Below, in pieces: positions 16,943-25,992 of a DNA stretch of 54,480 bases. How positions within the stretch are numbered: the stretch's first letter is position 1; each line of letters opens with the position of its first letter. The notes beneath the pieces are model-generated. The model ran no database searches and was not told the origin of the DNA. It saw only the letters and a program-made list of their open reading frames with translations. The DNA comes from JBBARC01 sp040400005 (GTDB lineage: Bacteria > Pseudomonadota > Alphaproteobacteria > Acetobacterales > Acetobacteraceae), in NCBI GenBank assembly GCA_040400005.1, contig JBBARC010000017.1, positions 1 through 54,480 of the forward strand, written 5' to 3'. The position numbers were made by a program, and so were the translations under genes.

Positions 16943-17218
16943 TAGTTAGGATAAGAAAGACTCTTCTTTTTCTGAAGAAAAAAGAGAAACCGTTACTTTT
17001 TTGTATTCACCCGATCGCCCTGGTCGCAGCCCCCACCCAGAGCAAGATTGTTCCTAGCGGGCTCGCCGCAAACGATAAACTTGCCCGCTAAAACAATAAG
17101 CTAGAGTCTGATCGCACATCACTGCCGCGCCAAATGCTAGCGATCAGGCTCTAGCGCCCCCCACCTGCTTGCGATTTGCCCGCCGCATTTCTATCGTCCC
17201 GCCAAACCGGAGGCCGTC
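16943..17218. repeat. Intergenic region with PAL-C fragment
   Basis: At 16962-16985 CTCTTCTTTTTCTGAAG runs into AAAAAAGAG, the outer hairpin of PAL-C without its inner arm or loop. The remaining 230 bases up to the thiolase gene show no gene. The hairpin lies some 20 bases behind the GST stop. Confidence 0.65.
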
Positions 17219-18376
17219 ATGACCAAAGCCGTTATCGCCGCGTACGCCCGTACGCCGTTCCACTTTGCCCGCAAAGGCGCGCTGGCCGGCACCCGCCCAG
17301 ATGATCTGATGGCCGCCGTGCTCACCGCCCTCATCACCCGCACTGGGCTTGCCGCCGATCTCATCGAAGATGTGCTGCTCGGCTGCGCCTACCCGGAAGC
17401 CGAGCAAGGCAACAATATTGCCCGTATTGCGGCCATGCTGGCGGGGTTTCCCTACACCGTTACCGGCATGACAATGAACCGCTTTTGCGGCTCCTCAATG
17501 TCCGCCATCCACATGGCCGCCGGCCAAATCGCCATTCGCGCCGGCGATGCGTTTATCTGCGGTGGTGTCGAATCAATGAGCCGCGTGCCGCAGGGCGGCT
17601 TCACCCCCTCGCCCAATCCGCGCTTTGCCCGCAAAGGCTACGATGGCGGTGATCTGCCAACCCTCGCCTATATCGGCATGGGCGACACCGCCGAAAACGT
17701 CGCCCAGCGCTACGGTATTACCCGCGCCGAGCAAGATACGTTTGGCCTCGCCTCCCAAATGAAGGCCGCCGCCGCCCAAGCCGATGGCCGGCTGACCGAT
17801 GAAATTGTCCCCATAACAACCCCCGATGGGCTGGTGTCATTAGATGGCTGCCTGCGCCCCGGCACCACGCTGGCCGGGCTTGCCGGTCTAAAACCAGCCT
17901 TTGGCGAGGCCGGCACGGTCACTGCCGGCACCGCATCGCCGCTCACCGATGGCGCCACCGGCTGCCTGGTGTGCTCGGAAAAATTCGCAACCGATCACGG
18001 CCTCACCATCATGGCGCGCATCCGCGCGGTAGCGTTGGGTGGCGTGCCGCCGGAGCTCATGGGGCTGGGGCCAATCCCCGCCGCCCGCAAAGCCCTGACC
18101 CGCGCCGGCCTAACCATGGCCGATATTGATGTGGTTGAACTCAACGAGGCGTTTGCTAGCCAAGCGATTGCCTGCATACGCGATTTGAACATCCCCGAAG
18201 ATCGCGTCAACATTGATGGCGGCGCCATTGCGCTGGGCCATCCGCTAGGCGCCACCGGCACGCGCATTACCGCCAAAGCCGCCCAAATCATGGGGCGGCA
18301 GGGCAAGCAATTTGCCTTGGCCGCCCAATGCATCGGCGGCGGGCAGGGCATTGCCACGATTTTGGAAGCGGTTTGA
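17219..18376 (+). CDS. Acetyl-CoA acyltransferase (3-ketoacyl-CoA thiolase)
   Basis: Degradative thiolase releasing acetyl-CoA from a 3-ketoacyl-CoA. The 385-residue protein has the nucleophile C90 in NRFCGSSM, the NEAF motif, H341 in GHPLGATG and the second cysteine C371 in QCIGGGQG, so the active site is complete. GTG/ATG choice is clear at ATG 17219 behind GGAGG. It heads a plus-strand set with two acyl-CoA dehydrogenases (39- and 13-base gaps), consistent with a beta-oxidation operon. The chain length or type of substrate cannot be told. Confidence 0.93.
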   Translation: MTKAVIAAYARTPFHFARKGALAGTRPDDLMAAVLTALITRTGLAADLIEDVLLGCAYPEAEQGNNIARIAAMLAGFPYTVTGMTMNRFCGSSMSAIHMAAGQIAIRAGDAFICGGVESMSRVPQGGFTPSPNPRFARKGYDGGDLPTLAYIGMGDTAENVAQRYGITRAEQDTFGLASQMKAAAAQADGRLTDEIVPITTPDGLVSLDGCLRPGTTLAGLAGLKPAFGEAGTVTAGTASPLTDGATGCLVCSEKFATDHGLTIMARIRAVALGGVPPELMGLGPIPAARKALTRAGLTMADIDVVELNEAFASQAIACIRDLNIPEDRVNIDGGAIALGHPLGATGTRITAKAAQIMGRQGKQFALAAQCIGGGQGIATILEAV

Positions 18377-18415
18377 AAAAACCGCATACCCGCTCACAAT
18401 AATCAAGGATCGCCC

Positions 18416-19618
18416 ATGACCGCCACCGATGCCGACAGTTTCCGCGCCGAAACCCGCGCCTGGCTTGCCGAAAATTGCCCCGCCTCCATGCGCACGCCAA
18501 TGGCGGAAGATGAAACCCCATGGGGCGGCCGCCAGGCCAAATGGAAAAACCCCGAGAGCAAAACCTGGCTAAACCGCATGGCAGCGCGCGGCTGGACCAC
18601 GCCCACCTGGCCCACCGAGTACGGCGGCGGTGGCCTAACCCCTGCCTTTGCCCGCATCCTGGGCCAGGAAATGGCCCGCATTAACGCCCGCACCCCGCTG
18701 TTTTCGTTCGGCGTGTGGATGCTCGGCCCGGTGCTGATGGAATACGCAACCGATGCGCAAAAACGAGAACATCTGCCCAAAATTTCCCGTGGCGAAATCC
18801 GCTGGTGCCAGGGCTATTCCGAACCCGGTGCCGGGTCCGATCTGGCATCTTTGCAAACCCGCTGCGAAGACCGCGGCGACACGCTCCTCATCAACGGCCA
18901 AAAAGTGTGGACATCCTACGCCGATCAGGCCGATTGGATTTTTTGCCTGGTGCGCACTGATACCAGCCACAAGCACGAAGGCATTTCGTTCGTGCTGTTC
19001 GACATGACCAGCAAGGGCGTTGAACCCCGCCCGATTTTGCTAATCTCCGGCCAATCGCCGTTTTGCGAAACATTCTTTTCCGATGTGCAGGTGCCAAAAA
19101 CTAATTTGGTCGGCAAATGGAATGGCGGCTGGGATATTGCCAAGCGGTTGTTGCAATACGAACGCCAAAATATCTCGGCCGGTGGTTTTGGCAGTGTCGG
19201 CGGCGGCGGTGGCGTAGAAGTGGAAGATGTCGCCCTCACCTATGTCGGATCCGACCACGGTAAAATCGCCGATCCCGATTTACGTGCGCGCATTGCCGCC
19301 CACAAAATGGAGGCGCACGCGTTTGGCTTAACCATCCGCCGGCTTGAACAGGAAGCCCGCGGTGGCAAAGGCGTCGGCCCCGCCGCATCTATCGCCAAAT
19401 ATGTGGCCGCAACCTTAAACCAGCAAAAACACGAGCTGATGCTGGAAGCCATGGGCAGCGAAGGGCTGGGCTGGGATGGCCCCGGCTTTACCGCCCCCAA
19501 CGTGCGCGAAACTCGGGCCTGGCTGCGCTCAAAAGGCAATTCGATCGAGGGTGGCACATCGGAAATTAATTTGAACGTAGTCGCCAAGCGTGTGCTCGGC
19601 CTGCTTGATCACCAATAA
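18416..19618 (+). CDS. Acyl-CoA dehydrogenase
   Basis: A 400-residue FAD flavoprotein for alpha,beta-dehydrogenation of acyl-CoA. Recognisable are the N-terminal helix domain (EYGGGGLTPAFARILGQE), the FAD/substrate beta domain (QGYSEPGAGSDLASLQTR, INGQKVWTS) and the C-terminal helical domain ending IEGGTSEINLNVVAKRVLGL. The N-terminal style (RAETRAWLAENCP) is that of the larger partner in paired dehydrogenases. The next gene is a second, different acyl-CoA dehydrogenase 13 bases downstream, so a heteromeric enzyme of the kind known for sterol and dicarboxylate side chains is possible. Confidence 0.93.
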   Translation: MTATDADSFRAETRAWLAENCPASMRTPMAEDETPWGGRQAKWKNPESKTWLNRMAARGWTTPTWPTEYGGGGLTPAFARILGQEMARINARTPLFSFGVWMLGPVLMEYATDAQKREHLPKISRGEIRWCQGYSEPGAGSDLASLQTRCEDRGDTLLINGQKVWTSYADQADWIFCLVRTDTSHKHEGISFVLFDMTSKGVEPRPILLISGQSPFCETFFSDVQVPKTNLVGKWNGGWDIAKRLLQYERQNISAGGFGSVGGGGGVEVEDVALTYVGSDHGKIADPDLRARIAAHKMEAHAFGLTIRRLEQEARGGKGVGPAASIAKYVAATLNQQKHELMLEAMGSEGLGWDGPGFTAPNVRETRAWLRSKGNSIEGGTSEINLNVVAKRVLGLLDHQ

Positions 19619-19631
19619 GGCGCACGGCACC

Positions 19632-20777
19632 ATGGCATTACTAAGCGAAGACCAATCGATTTTTCGGGATGCAGCAAAGGCATGGGTGGCGGACAAAGCG
19701 CCCGTAGCAGCCCTGCGCCGGCTGCGCGACACCGGCGCCTGGGCGCACGGTTACGATCCCGCACTATGGGCCGACATGGCCGCCATGGGCTGGGCCGGGG
19801 TAATCATCCCCGAAGCCTTTGGCGGCTCGGAGTTCGGCTATCGCAGCCTCGGCCTGGTGCTGGAAGAAACCGGCCGCACCCTGGTGGCATCCCCCCTGCA
19901 CGCAACCGCGCTGGCCGCGAGTGCTGCCATCATCCTGGGTGGCACACCGGCACAGCACGCCGCCCACCTGCCCAAAATCGCTGCCGGCGAGATCACGGCG
20001 GCCCTTGCGGTCGATGAAACCGCCCACCACGCGCCCGAAAAAATCGCGCTACGGGCTGAAAAATCTGGCGATACCTATATCCTCACCGGCAAAAAGCGCT
20101 TTGTCCCCGATGCCGGCGGCGCCGATATCCTGGTGGTGGCGGCGCGCACCAGTGGGGTTGCAGGTGATACCGCCGGCATCTCGCTGTTCGTGGTCGATCG
20201 CGCAACCCCTGGCCTGACCATCCAGCCGCTGCACGCCATCGACAATCGCGGTACGGCCGATGTGGATTTTGCCGGCGTGACCGTGCCAGCCACCGCTATG
20301 TTGGGGGCGGAAGGAGATGCTGTGCCCGTGCTCGATGCGGTGCTCGATCGCGCCCGCGCCGGCCTTGCCGCCGAAATGCTCGGCACCGCCACGGCGGCGT
20401 TTGAAATCACCTTGGACTATCTAAAAACCCGCACTCAGTTCGGCCAGGTGATCGGCAGTTTTCAAGCGTTGCAGCACAGGGCTGCCAAAATGTTTAGCGC
20501 ACTAGAACTCACCCGGTCCGCGGTGGAAGCAGCCCTGGATGCAATCGACGCCGGTGATCCGCCGGCCAGCATTGCTAGCCTGTGCTCGCTCGCCAAAACC
20601 CACGCCAACGAAACGCTGCATCTGGTCACCATTGAAATGGTGCAAATGCACGGCGGTATCGGCATGACCGACGTGTTCGATGCCGGGCTATATATGAAGC
20701 GCGCCCGCGTGGCGGAAGCGCTGTATGGGTCCAGCAGCTACCACCGCGATCGCTATGCGCGGCTGGGCGGATATTAA
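19632..20777 (+). CDS. Acyl-CoA dehydrogenase, second subunit or paralogue
   Basis: A 381-residue acyl-CoA dehydrogenase related to but distinct from its neighbour. It has IIPEAFGGSEFG, a beta domain with ADILVVAARTSG and the C-terminal MHGGIGMTDVFDAGLYMKR segment. The beta-domain string that normally reads (E/S)PGAGSD is altered (ALAVDETAHHAPEKI), suggesting weaker or lost FAD/substrate contacts, as in small partner subunits of heterotetrameric dehydrogenases. ATG at 19632 follows AAGG; a longer frame would overlap the upstream gene. Third gene of the thiolase operon. Confidence 0.9.
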   Translation: MALLSEDQSIFRDAAKAWVADKAPVAALRRLRDTGAWAHGYDPALWADMAAMGWAGVIIPEAFGGSEFGYRSLGLVLEETGRTLVASPLHATALAASAAIILGGTPAQHAAHLPKIAAGEITAALAVDETAHHAPEKIALRAEKSGDTYILTGKKRFVPDAGGADILVVAARTSGVAGDTAGISLFVVDRATPGLTIQPLHAIDNRGTADVDFAGVTVPATAMLGAEGDAVPVLDAVLDRARAGLAAEMLGTATAAFEITLDYLKTRTQFGQVIGSFQALQHRAAKMFSALELTRSAVEAALDAIDAGDPPASIASLCSLAKTHANETLHLVTIEMVQMHGGIGMTDVFDAGLYMKRARVAEALYGSSSYHRDRYARLGGY

Positions 20778-21086
20778 GCGGGCAGGGCGGCCGCCTTGGG
20801 CCTCGCGCGTTATTTTAGGCCCGCTAGGTGACGGCCTGACAGCTGGGACAGATGATAAACCTGTCGGGCGTAAGTGCGCGATTTTGTTAAAGCACTGATC
20901 CTGTCCCTCGGGGCGCGCTACGGTGGCCGGGGCCAGTGTAACCCATTGCCTGCGCGGCCATGGCACTTTGTGGGGAGGGGATCAGTTTGAATTTTCGTTA
21001 ACGGCCGGACATGGCCGAGAGGAGAATGGCCGCTTTGGCCGGGGCGGCAGAGGAATTCGGCCATTCGCCGCGGACAACGGACGTAG

Positions 21087-21104
21087 CGTGGGTTTTAACC
21101 CACG
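21087..21104. repeat. Palindrome CGTGGGTT/AACCCACG
   Basis: A perfect 8-base stem with two central T. A related GGGTTAAAACCC palindrome stands at 21358-21369, on the other side of the transposase stump, so the two may be flanking REP-like sites. Confidence 0.7.
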
Positions 21105-21134
21105 TGCGCGGCACGCGGCATAGCAAGCCGTAGG

Positions 21135-21158
21135 GTGCAATGCGCCTTCGCATTGCAC
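21135..21158. repeat. REP-like hairpin
   Basis: GTGCAATGCG and CGCATTGCAC form a perfect 10-base stem with a CCTT loop, preceded by TAGG. This TAGGGTGCAAT-type hairpin resembles elements seen beside REP-associated transposases. No T-run follows, so it is not a classical terminator. Confidence 0.75.
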
Positions 21159-21228
21159 CACTTATCTCACCAATAGGCCCTGCTAGAGTCCACTTCCGAT
21201 CACCTGCCGGTCAGCGTATAACGTTTCG

Positions 21229-21309
21229 ATGCCAGACTACCGACGTCGCCTTGTGGGTGGGGCCACATATTTCCTTACGGTCAACCTGCTTGAGCGTAAA
21301 CGCCCCTAG
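21229..21309 (+). pseudogene. N-terminal stump of REP-associated tyrosine transposase (RAYT)
   Basis: ATG at 21229 opens a 26-codon frame reading MPDYRRRLVGGATYFLTVNL then LERKRP and a stop. This is the conserved start of IS200-like RAYT proteins (M-P-x-Y-R-R ... G-G-T-Y-F-x-T-V-N-L-L-x-R). The HUH motif, catalytic Tyr and everything else are missing downstream in any frame. REP-like hairpins flank it at 21135 and 21358. It is a decayed remnant; recognition is by motif. Confidence 0.7.
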
Positions 21310-21412
21310 CGCAACGAGAAAATAACTCGGGCAGAGCATGTGTATTGCAAAAACAACCGGGTTAAAACCCGCGCGACATGTGCCGTTCTTGCGTCGAGTC
21401 GAGCCGTCGTGT

Positions 21413-21449
21413 GATGTCCGGGCAGGCCACAACGGCCTGCCCGGACATC
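21413..21449. terminator. Perfect 16-bp hairpin
   Basis: GATGTCCGGGCAGGCC pairs exactly with GGCCTGCCCGGACATC around the loop ACAAC. It lies 84 bases behind the stop of the minus-strand exported protein gene and is a candidate terminator for it, though there is no T-run. It could equally be a recombination or transposon-end site linked to the nearby RAYT stump. Confidence 0.6.
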
Positions 21450-21532
21450 CAGAGTGATCCAGCTAGTGTCCGATCCGCAAGGTACCCGGCCTAAGCGCGG
21501 CATAGTTGCCAACCGGGGACAGGTGGAAGTTG

Positions 21533-22078
21533 TTATGGCTGCGTCCACCTACCCGGCGCCGCCAGGGCGACATCATAATAATAAACACCGCCCACGAGCC
21601 CGGCTGCGGTGAAGTAGTCTGTCGAGCTTCCAGTGGGGCAGTACGTGCCGGAGCAACCAATGTAGGCGGATTTCTTTTTCGAGTCGGAAACTTTAATGGT
21701 CCACCCACTCACCGTCCCGTTCCCATCGGTCGTCAGATAAAAAGACGTGCTTCTGACGCCATTCGTGAATTTCAACGCGGCGCTCGTACTCTTGCCTACG
21801 CCGTCGCTCATGGTCCAAGAGGTAGGATTAACCAAACCGTCCCAATACGCCGGTATCTTGTTGGCAAAGTTCAGCTGTATGGTCAGCTGGGTTGCTTTTG
21901 CAAAAATGGCTGGCCGAGCAACCAGATATCCGTTGCCGTCGACAAATTCATAGAACGGTGCACTTTTGTACGTGTAAGTATAATTTTGCGCCTGTGCCAA
22001 TCCCGATAACAATAACGATCCGGCAAATGCGATCGCTCCGGGGATAAAATTCCATTGATTTCTGCGCACGCTAAACAT
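21533..22078 (-). CDS. Exported protein of unknown function
   Basis: A 181-residue protein with signal peptide (FIPGAIAFAGSLLLSGLAQAQ, cleavage near residue 31), then a beta-strand rich, Tyr/Ser/Thr-rich body including TTDGNGTVSGWTIKVSDS and a Cys pair (GCSGTYC). The DGNG..GW.I pattern resembles bodies of PEP-CTERM-type exported proteins, but no sorting tail is present. Start ATG at 22078; no clear ribosome site. Base composition is more AT-rich than the neighbourhood, so acquisition by transfer is possible. Function unknown. Confidence 0.65.
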   Translation of the reverse strand: MFSVRRNQWNFIPGAIAFAGSLLLSGLAQAQNYTYTYKSAPFYEFVDGNGYLVARPAIFAKATQLTIQLNFANKIPAYWDGLVNPTSWTMSDGVGKSTSAALKFTNGVRSTSFYLTTDGNGTVSGWTIKVSDSKKKSAYIGCSGTYCPTGSSTDYFTAAGLVGGVYYYDVALAAPGRWTQP

Positions 22079-22655
22079 CCAATCACGGTCGTAAATAGAA
22101 AAACTCTATCGATACGTGCTCGATAGCCGACTCCTAGTCCACACAACACGCGTGGCGGGGCTAAGAATCCGACATTACCCATATAGATATAGTTGCACAA
22201 GAAGGGGTCAACATACACGCGCCCGAGTCAACCGGTGTCGTGCCGATGCCTCACCGACAGATCTCACCGCTGAATTCACGCAAAGTTCACATCGGCAGGA
22301 TGTTCCACCTGGCCCTGTGGTCGCGCGAGCCGATTTACCCGCGCCGCACGGTCATGTTCAATAGTCGCTGCTGGGTGATGCCGGGTCCCCGCCAGGGGTG
22401 GCAATGATCGCAATGCCGAATGACCGCTTTCGGGCACGGCCTATTTGGCTGGGAGCGGCGACAATGGGCGCATAGCGGAAGCTGCCATGGCGACCTTGCC
22501 ACGCCCAGCCGCCGCCACCGGCCTCCATCGGCATGGCCTAACGCTCACTGAAAACATCCGCCCACCATCGCAAACGCGATCATAACTAACGCCTTGGGCT
22601 GCCGCGATCAAAAAAATAATTTGCCCAGGTAGGTATTTTTGCAGTATCGTTATTT
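22079..22655. other. Intergenic region, no gene seen
   Basis: 577 bases. The first 130 bases, upstream of the minus-strand exported protein, are AT-richer than usual and should contain its promoter. Short open frames here have no recognisable sequence. Nothing else is supported. Confidence 0.5.
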
Positions 22656-23387
22656 TTGTTAACTAGCCAAGGCCGCAAAGCCCTGATCACAACCCAGCCC
22701 AGTCAACCGCAAGACGCCGCCGAACGCACCCAGCGCCACATGCGCATGTGCGCGGAATTGGCTGACCTCGCCATGGGCATGGCCCGCGCCGCCGCCGCCC
22801 GCGCCCTCGCCGACTGGGCCGAACCAGAACAACCGCCCCCGGCGGATCAGCAACTCAACGAATCGGCGGAACCGCTCACCCAACCAGCAGAACCGCACGC
22901 AGCGCACGAACCGGCGCCGCACACCGATACCGTACGCAGCCTCCAGGCCAGCCGCCCCGCCACATCCGCCAAACCGACCGATCCGGCCCTGCTCTTCACC
23001 CGCCTCGCCGCCATTGTGCGCGATTGCATCGCCCTGGAAGCCCGCCTCGCCGCCAGCGCCGCAGGCACATCCAACACATCCCGCGCCCCCCTGCGCCAGC
23101 CGCCAGACCCCCGCCGCCCCAAACTGCAGGAAGCGCTCCGCCTAGTCACCACCGGCCTCCCCGACCGCGCCGCCCTATTGCGCGAAACCACCGCCCGCGC
23201 CGACGAACATTTGGCCGCCGACCCCGATCAAACCATCGAAATCCCCGATCTCCTCATCAACATCTGCGAAGAACTCGGCATCGAAATCAATTTCAAAACC
23301 CTGCCCGACGAATTTCTCTTTACCAACAACGACCCCATAGATGTCGACGCCCCCGCCCCCGACCCCCGCGCCACCTCCCCGCCGTAA
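22656..23387 (+). CDS. Hypothetical protein, Ala/Pro-rich
   Basis: A 243-residue, probably cytosolic protein. An N-terminal helix (TQRHMRMCAELADLAMGMARAAAARAL, about 25-52) is followed by a Pro/Ala/Glu linker (to about 105), a second helical segment (LFTRLAAIVRDCIALEARLAA) and an acidic C-terminal part with ICEELGIEINFKTLPDEFLF. No known family is recognised. The only upstream start is TTG at 22656; ATG codons at residues 29 and 31 are alternatives. C-ending codons throughout support real coding. It lies where many alphaproteobacteria carry yceD ahead of rpmF, but is not YceD-like. Confidence 0.65.
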   Translation: MLTSQGRKALITTQPSQPQDAAERTQRHMRMCAELADLAMGMARAAAARALADWAEPEQPPPADQQLNESAEPLTQPAEPHAAHEPAPHTDTVRSLQASRPATSAKPTDPALLFTRLAAIVRDCIALEARLAASAAGTSNTSRAPLRQPPDPRRPKLQEALRLVTTGLPDRAALLRETTARADEHLAADPDQTIEIPDLLINICEELGIEINFKTLPDEFLFTNNDPIDVDAPAPDPRATSPP

Positions 23388-23637
23388 CGATGTAGGGCGC
23401 ATAAGCGAAGCGTCATGCGCCGCCGCAAGCCGCCAACGGAACTGCCGGCTTGGCCGCATCACCACCACGGCCGCGCGCGCCGGTAACAACGCAACAAGCA
23501 AACTCACCCACCGCCGCTTGGTCTGACCATCTTGCACATGGGGGGCCGCTCTGCTATTTGCCCCGGCTTCACGCAATCTGCTAGTGGCTGGCGCCCTTGG
23601 CGTTACCGCTGTATTTTTAGACCGGAGTTGATACCTT

Positions 23638-23841
23638 ATGGCCGTACCCAAGCGGAAAACCTCGCCCAGCCGGCGCGGCATGCGGCGCAGCCATGACGCG
23701 CTGCGCGGTGAGGCCCATCAGGATTGTGCCAATTGCGGCGAACTGAAGCGCCCGCACAATATCTGCGCCCATTGCGGCCATTATGATGGCCGCGAAGTCG
23801 CCACCGCCGGGAACGCGCTTAAAGGCGTTGTTCGCGTCTGA
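23638..23841 (+). CDS. rpmF: 50S ribosomal protein L32
   Basis: A 67-residue ribosomal protein starting MAVPKRKTSPSRRGMRRSHD, the family signature. It retains the zinc ribbon with four cysteines: C30 and C33 (CANCG), C43 and C46 (CAHCG), so this is the zinc-binding (C+) form. ATG at 23638 follows GGAG. It heads the conserved rpmF-plsX-fabH group; a 78-base gap leads to plsX. Confidence 0.97.
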   Translation: MAVPKRKTSPSRRGMRRSHDALRGEAHQDCANCGELKRPHNICAHCGHYDGREVATAGNALKGVVRV

Positions 23842-23919
23842 TCCCGCGGCGTCCAGGGTAAGCCTGGGCCGCCGTGCGGTATCACACCATGATGGGCCCC
23901 CACCTGTGAGCGTGCGTCG

Positions 23920-24999
23920 TTGAGCGAGATTTTCTCTCTGGCGGTGGACGCCATGGGCGGCGATCACGCGCCAGATGCCATCATAAAAGCCATCGACATC
24001 GCCGCCGAACGGCACCCGGCGGCGCGCTTCCTTGTGCTCGGCGATGAAGCCCGCGTCGCCCCCCTGCTGGCCAAGTACAAACGCGCCCACGCCGCCTGCG
24101 TGCTGCGCCATGCCGAACAAAGTATCACCAGCGATGCCAAACCCGCCGCCGCCCTGCGCCTGCGCAAATCCTCCATGCGCCTGGCAATCGATGCCGTGTC
24201 CCAGGGGGAAGCCCGCGGCGTGGTCTCGGCCGGCAATACCGGGGCACTCATGGCGCTCTCCAAAATTGTGCTCAAAACCCTGCCCGGCATCGATCGCCCC
24301 GCCCTTGCCGCCATTATGCCCTCCGCCCGCGGCGATGTGGTGATGCTCGATCTCGGCGCCAACCTCGCCTGCTCCCCGCGCAACCTGGTCGAATTTGCCC
24401 TGATGGGCGACATGTTCGCCCGCACCGTGCTGGGCCTGCCCGCCCCCACCATCGGCCTGCTCAACGTCGGATCAGAAGAACAAAAAGGCGATGACCGCGT
24501 CCGTGGTGCTGCCGAAATTTTGCGCCGCAGCCATATCGCCAGCCAGTTTCACGGCTTTGTCGAAGGCAACGATATCGCCGCCGGCACCACCGATGTGGTG
24601 GTGGCCGATGGTTTCTCCGGCAACGTCGCGCTTAAAACCGGCGAAGGCGCCTTAAAACTGGTCGGCGACCTGCTCAAACAGGTGTTTGCAACCTCGCTCT
24701 CCACCAAATTGGGCTATTTGCTCGCCCGATCGGGCCTGGAGCAAATGAAGCTGTGGCTCGACCCCGGCCGCTACAACGGCGCGGTCATGCTGGGCCTCAA
24801 CGGCGTTGTGGTGAAATCGCACGGCGGCGCCGATGCCGAAGGGGTCGCCCACGCGCTGGATGTCGGCATGGATATGGTGGTGCACCGCTTCAACGAACGC
24901 ATCCGCGAAGGCCTGGGGCGACTCGCCGGCGTCATGGCAAATCCAACCGCGGGTGACGTGCCCGATACGGACGGCCCGGCAGTGGCCGTAGCGCAATAA
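23920..24999 (+). CDS. plsX: Phosphate acyltransferase PlsX
   Basis: PlsX converts acyl-ACP to acyl phosphate for PlsY, feeding phospholipid synthesis at the membrane surface. The 359-residue protein has LAVDAMGGDHAPDAII at its start, GVVSAGNTGALMA, the GSEEQKGDD loop and DGFSGNVALKTGEG. The start is TTG at 23920; it gives the correct N-terminus directly before the first beta strand. It is 12 bases upstream of fabH and probably co-transcribed with rpmF. Confidence 0.96.
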   Translation: MSEIFSLAVDAMGGDHAPDAIIKAIDIAAERHPAARFLVLGDEARVAPLLAKYKRAHAACVLRHAEQSITSDAKPAAALRLRKSSMRLAIDAVSQGEARGVVSAGNTGALMALSKIVLKTLPGIDRPALAAIMPSARGDVVMLDLGANLACSPRNLVEFALMGDMFARTVLGLPAPTIGLLNVGSEEQKGDDRVRGAAEILRRSHIASQFHGFVEGNDIAAGTTDVVVADGFSGNVALKTGEGALKLVGDLLKQVFATSLSTKLGYLLARSGLEQMKLWLDPGRYNGAVMLGLNGVVVKSHGGADAEGVAHALDVGMDMVVHRFNERIREGLGRLAGVMANPTAGDVPDTDGPAVAVAQ

Positions 25000-25011
25000 G
25001 GCACAAGGCGT

Positions 25012-25992
25012 ATGAATAACCAGGGCTACCCCAGGGCAAGAATCGCCGGCATCGGCGGCTACCTGCCGCAACGCGCGGTGAGCAACGCGCAACTCGCCGC
25101 CGAAAAAAACCTCGATACATCAGATGACTGGATCCGCGAACGCACCGGCATCCACCAGCGTTACATGGCCAACGCCGACGAAACCGCCGCCTTCATGGGC
25201 ACCAAAGCCGCCCAAGCAGCATTAGATGACGCCGGCATTAGTGCTGATCAAGTTGACGCCATTCTGCTGGCAACCTCCACCCCCGACGAAGCCTTTCCGG
25301 CCACCGCCCTGCGCGTGCAGGCAGCCCTCGGCGTCACCCACGGTTTTGGCATGGATCTTTCCGCCGCCTGCAGCGGCTTTATCTACGCCCTCGCCACGGC
25401 GGATGCCTTCATTCGCGCCGGCACCGCCAAAACCGTGCTGGTCATCGGCAGCGAAGTCTATTCGCGCATCATGAACTGGCAAGACCGCGGCACCTGCGTG
25501 CTGTTCGGCGATGGCGCCGGCGCCGTGGTGCTCACCGCAGACGCAACCGCCACGCAGGGGATCCTCTCCACCCATCTGCACGCCGATGGCCGCTTGGGCG
25601 ATCTACTCTACGTCGATGGCGCCGTCGGCCGGCCCGATAAACCCGGCCACTTGGTGATGAAAGGCCAGGAAGTCTTTCGCCACGCCGTCGGCAAACTCGC
25701 CGGCGCGGTGGAAGAAGCCCTGCGCGCCAACAACCTAACCACCGCCGATGTCGATTGGCTGGTGCCCCACCAAGCCAATCGCCGCATCATCGATGCCATG
25801 GGCCGGCGCCTGAACCTATCCCCCGATCGCGCCGTCATCACCGTCGATCGCCATGCCAATACCTCCGCCGCCTCCGTCCCCCTCGCCCTATGGGAAGCCT
25901 GGCGCGACGGCCGCATCAAACGCGGCGACCTGGTACTGATGGAAGCCCTCGGCGGCGGCATGACCTGGGGCTCCGCCCTCGTGCGCATGTAG
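25012..25992 (+). CDS. fabH: 3-oxoacyl-ACP synthase III (KAS III)
   Basis: Condenses acetyl-CoA with malonyl-ACP to start fatty-acid synthesis. The 326-residue protein has the catalytic triad C120 (DLSAACSGF), H253 (VPHQANRR) and N283 (RHANTSAAS), and the DDWIRERTGI signature. ATG at 25012 follows CACAAGGCG. In several relatives ihfA and a MerR gene follow; here a PAL-B palindrome and ettA come next. Confidence 0.97.
   Translation: MNNQGYPRARIAGIGGYLPQRAVSNAQLAAEKNLDTSDDWIRERTGIHQRYMANADETAAFMGTKAAQAALDDAGISADQVDAILLATSTPDEAFPATALRVQAALGVTHGFGMDLSAACSGFIYALATADAFIRAGTAKTVLVIGSEVYSRIMNWQDRGTCVLFGDGAGAVVLTADATATQGILSTHLHADGRLGDLLYVDGAVGRPDKPGHLVMKGQEVFRHAVGKLAGAVEEALRANNLTTADVDWLVPHQANRRIIDAMGRRLNLSPDRAVITVDRHANTSAASVPLALWEAWRDGRIKRGDLVLMEALGGGMTWGSALVRM

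Larger units (their letters stand above)
20778..21532. other. Gene-poor region with hairpins and transposase stump
   Basis: 755 bases between the acyl-CoA dehydrogenase and the exported protein on the other strand. The contents that can be named are listed separately: palindromes at 21087, 21135, 21413 and a REP-transposase N-terminus at 21229. A further small palindrome GGGTTAAAACCC is at 21358-21369. The stretch 20778-21080 shows nothing recognisable. Confidence 0.6.

Noticed and set aside
22116..22364. Small open frame in the 22 kb gap
   Set aside because: No ribosome site, no codon bias and no recognisable sequence; left as intergenic.
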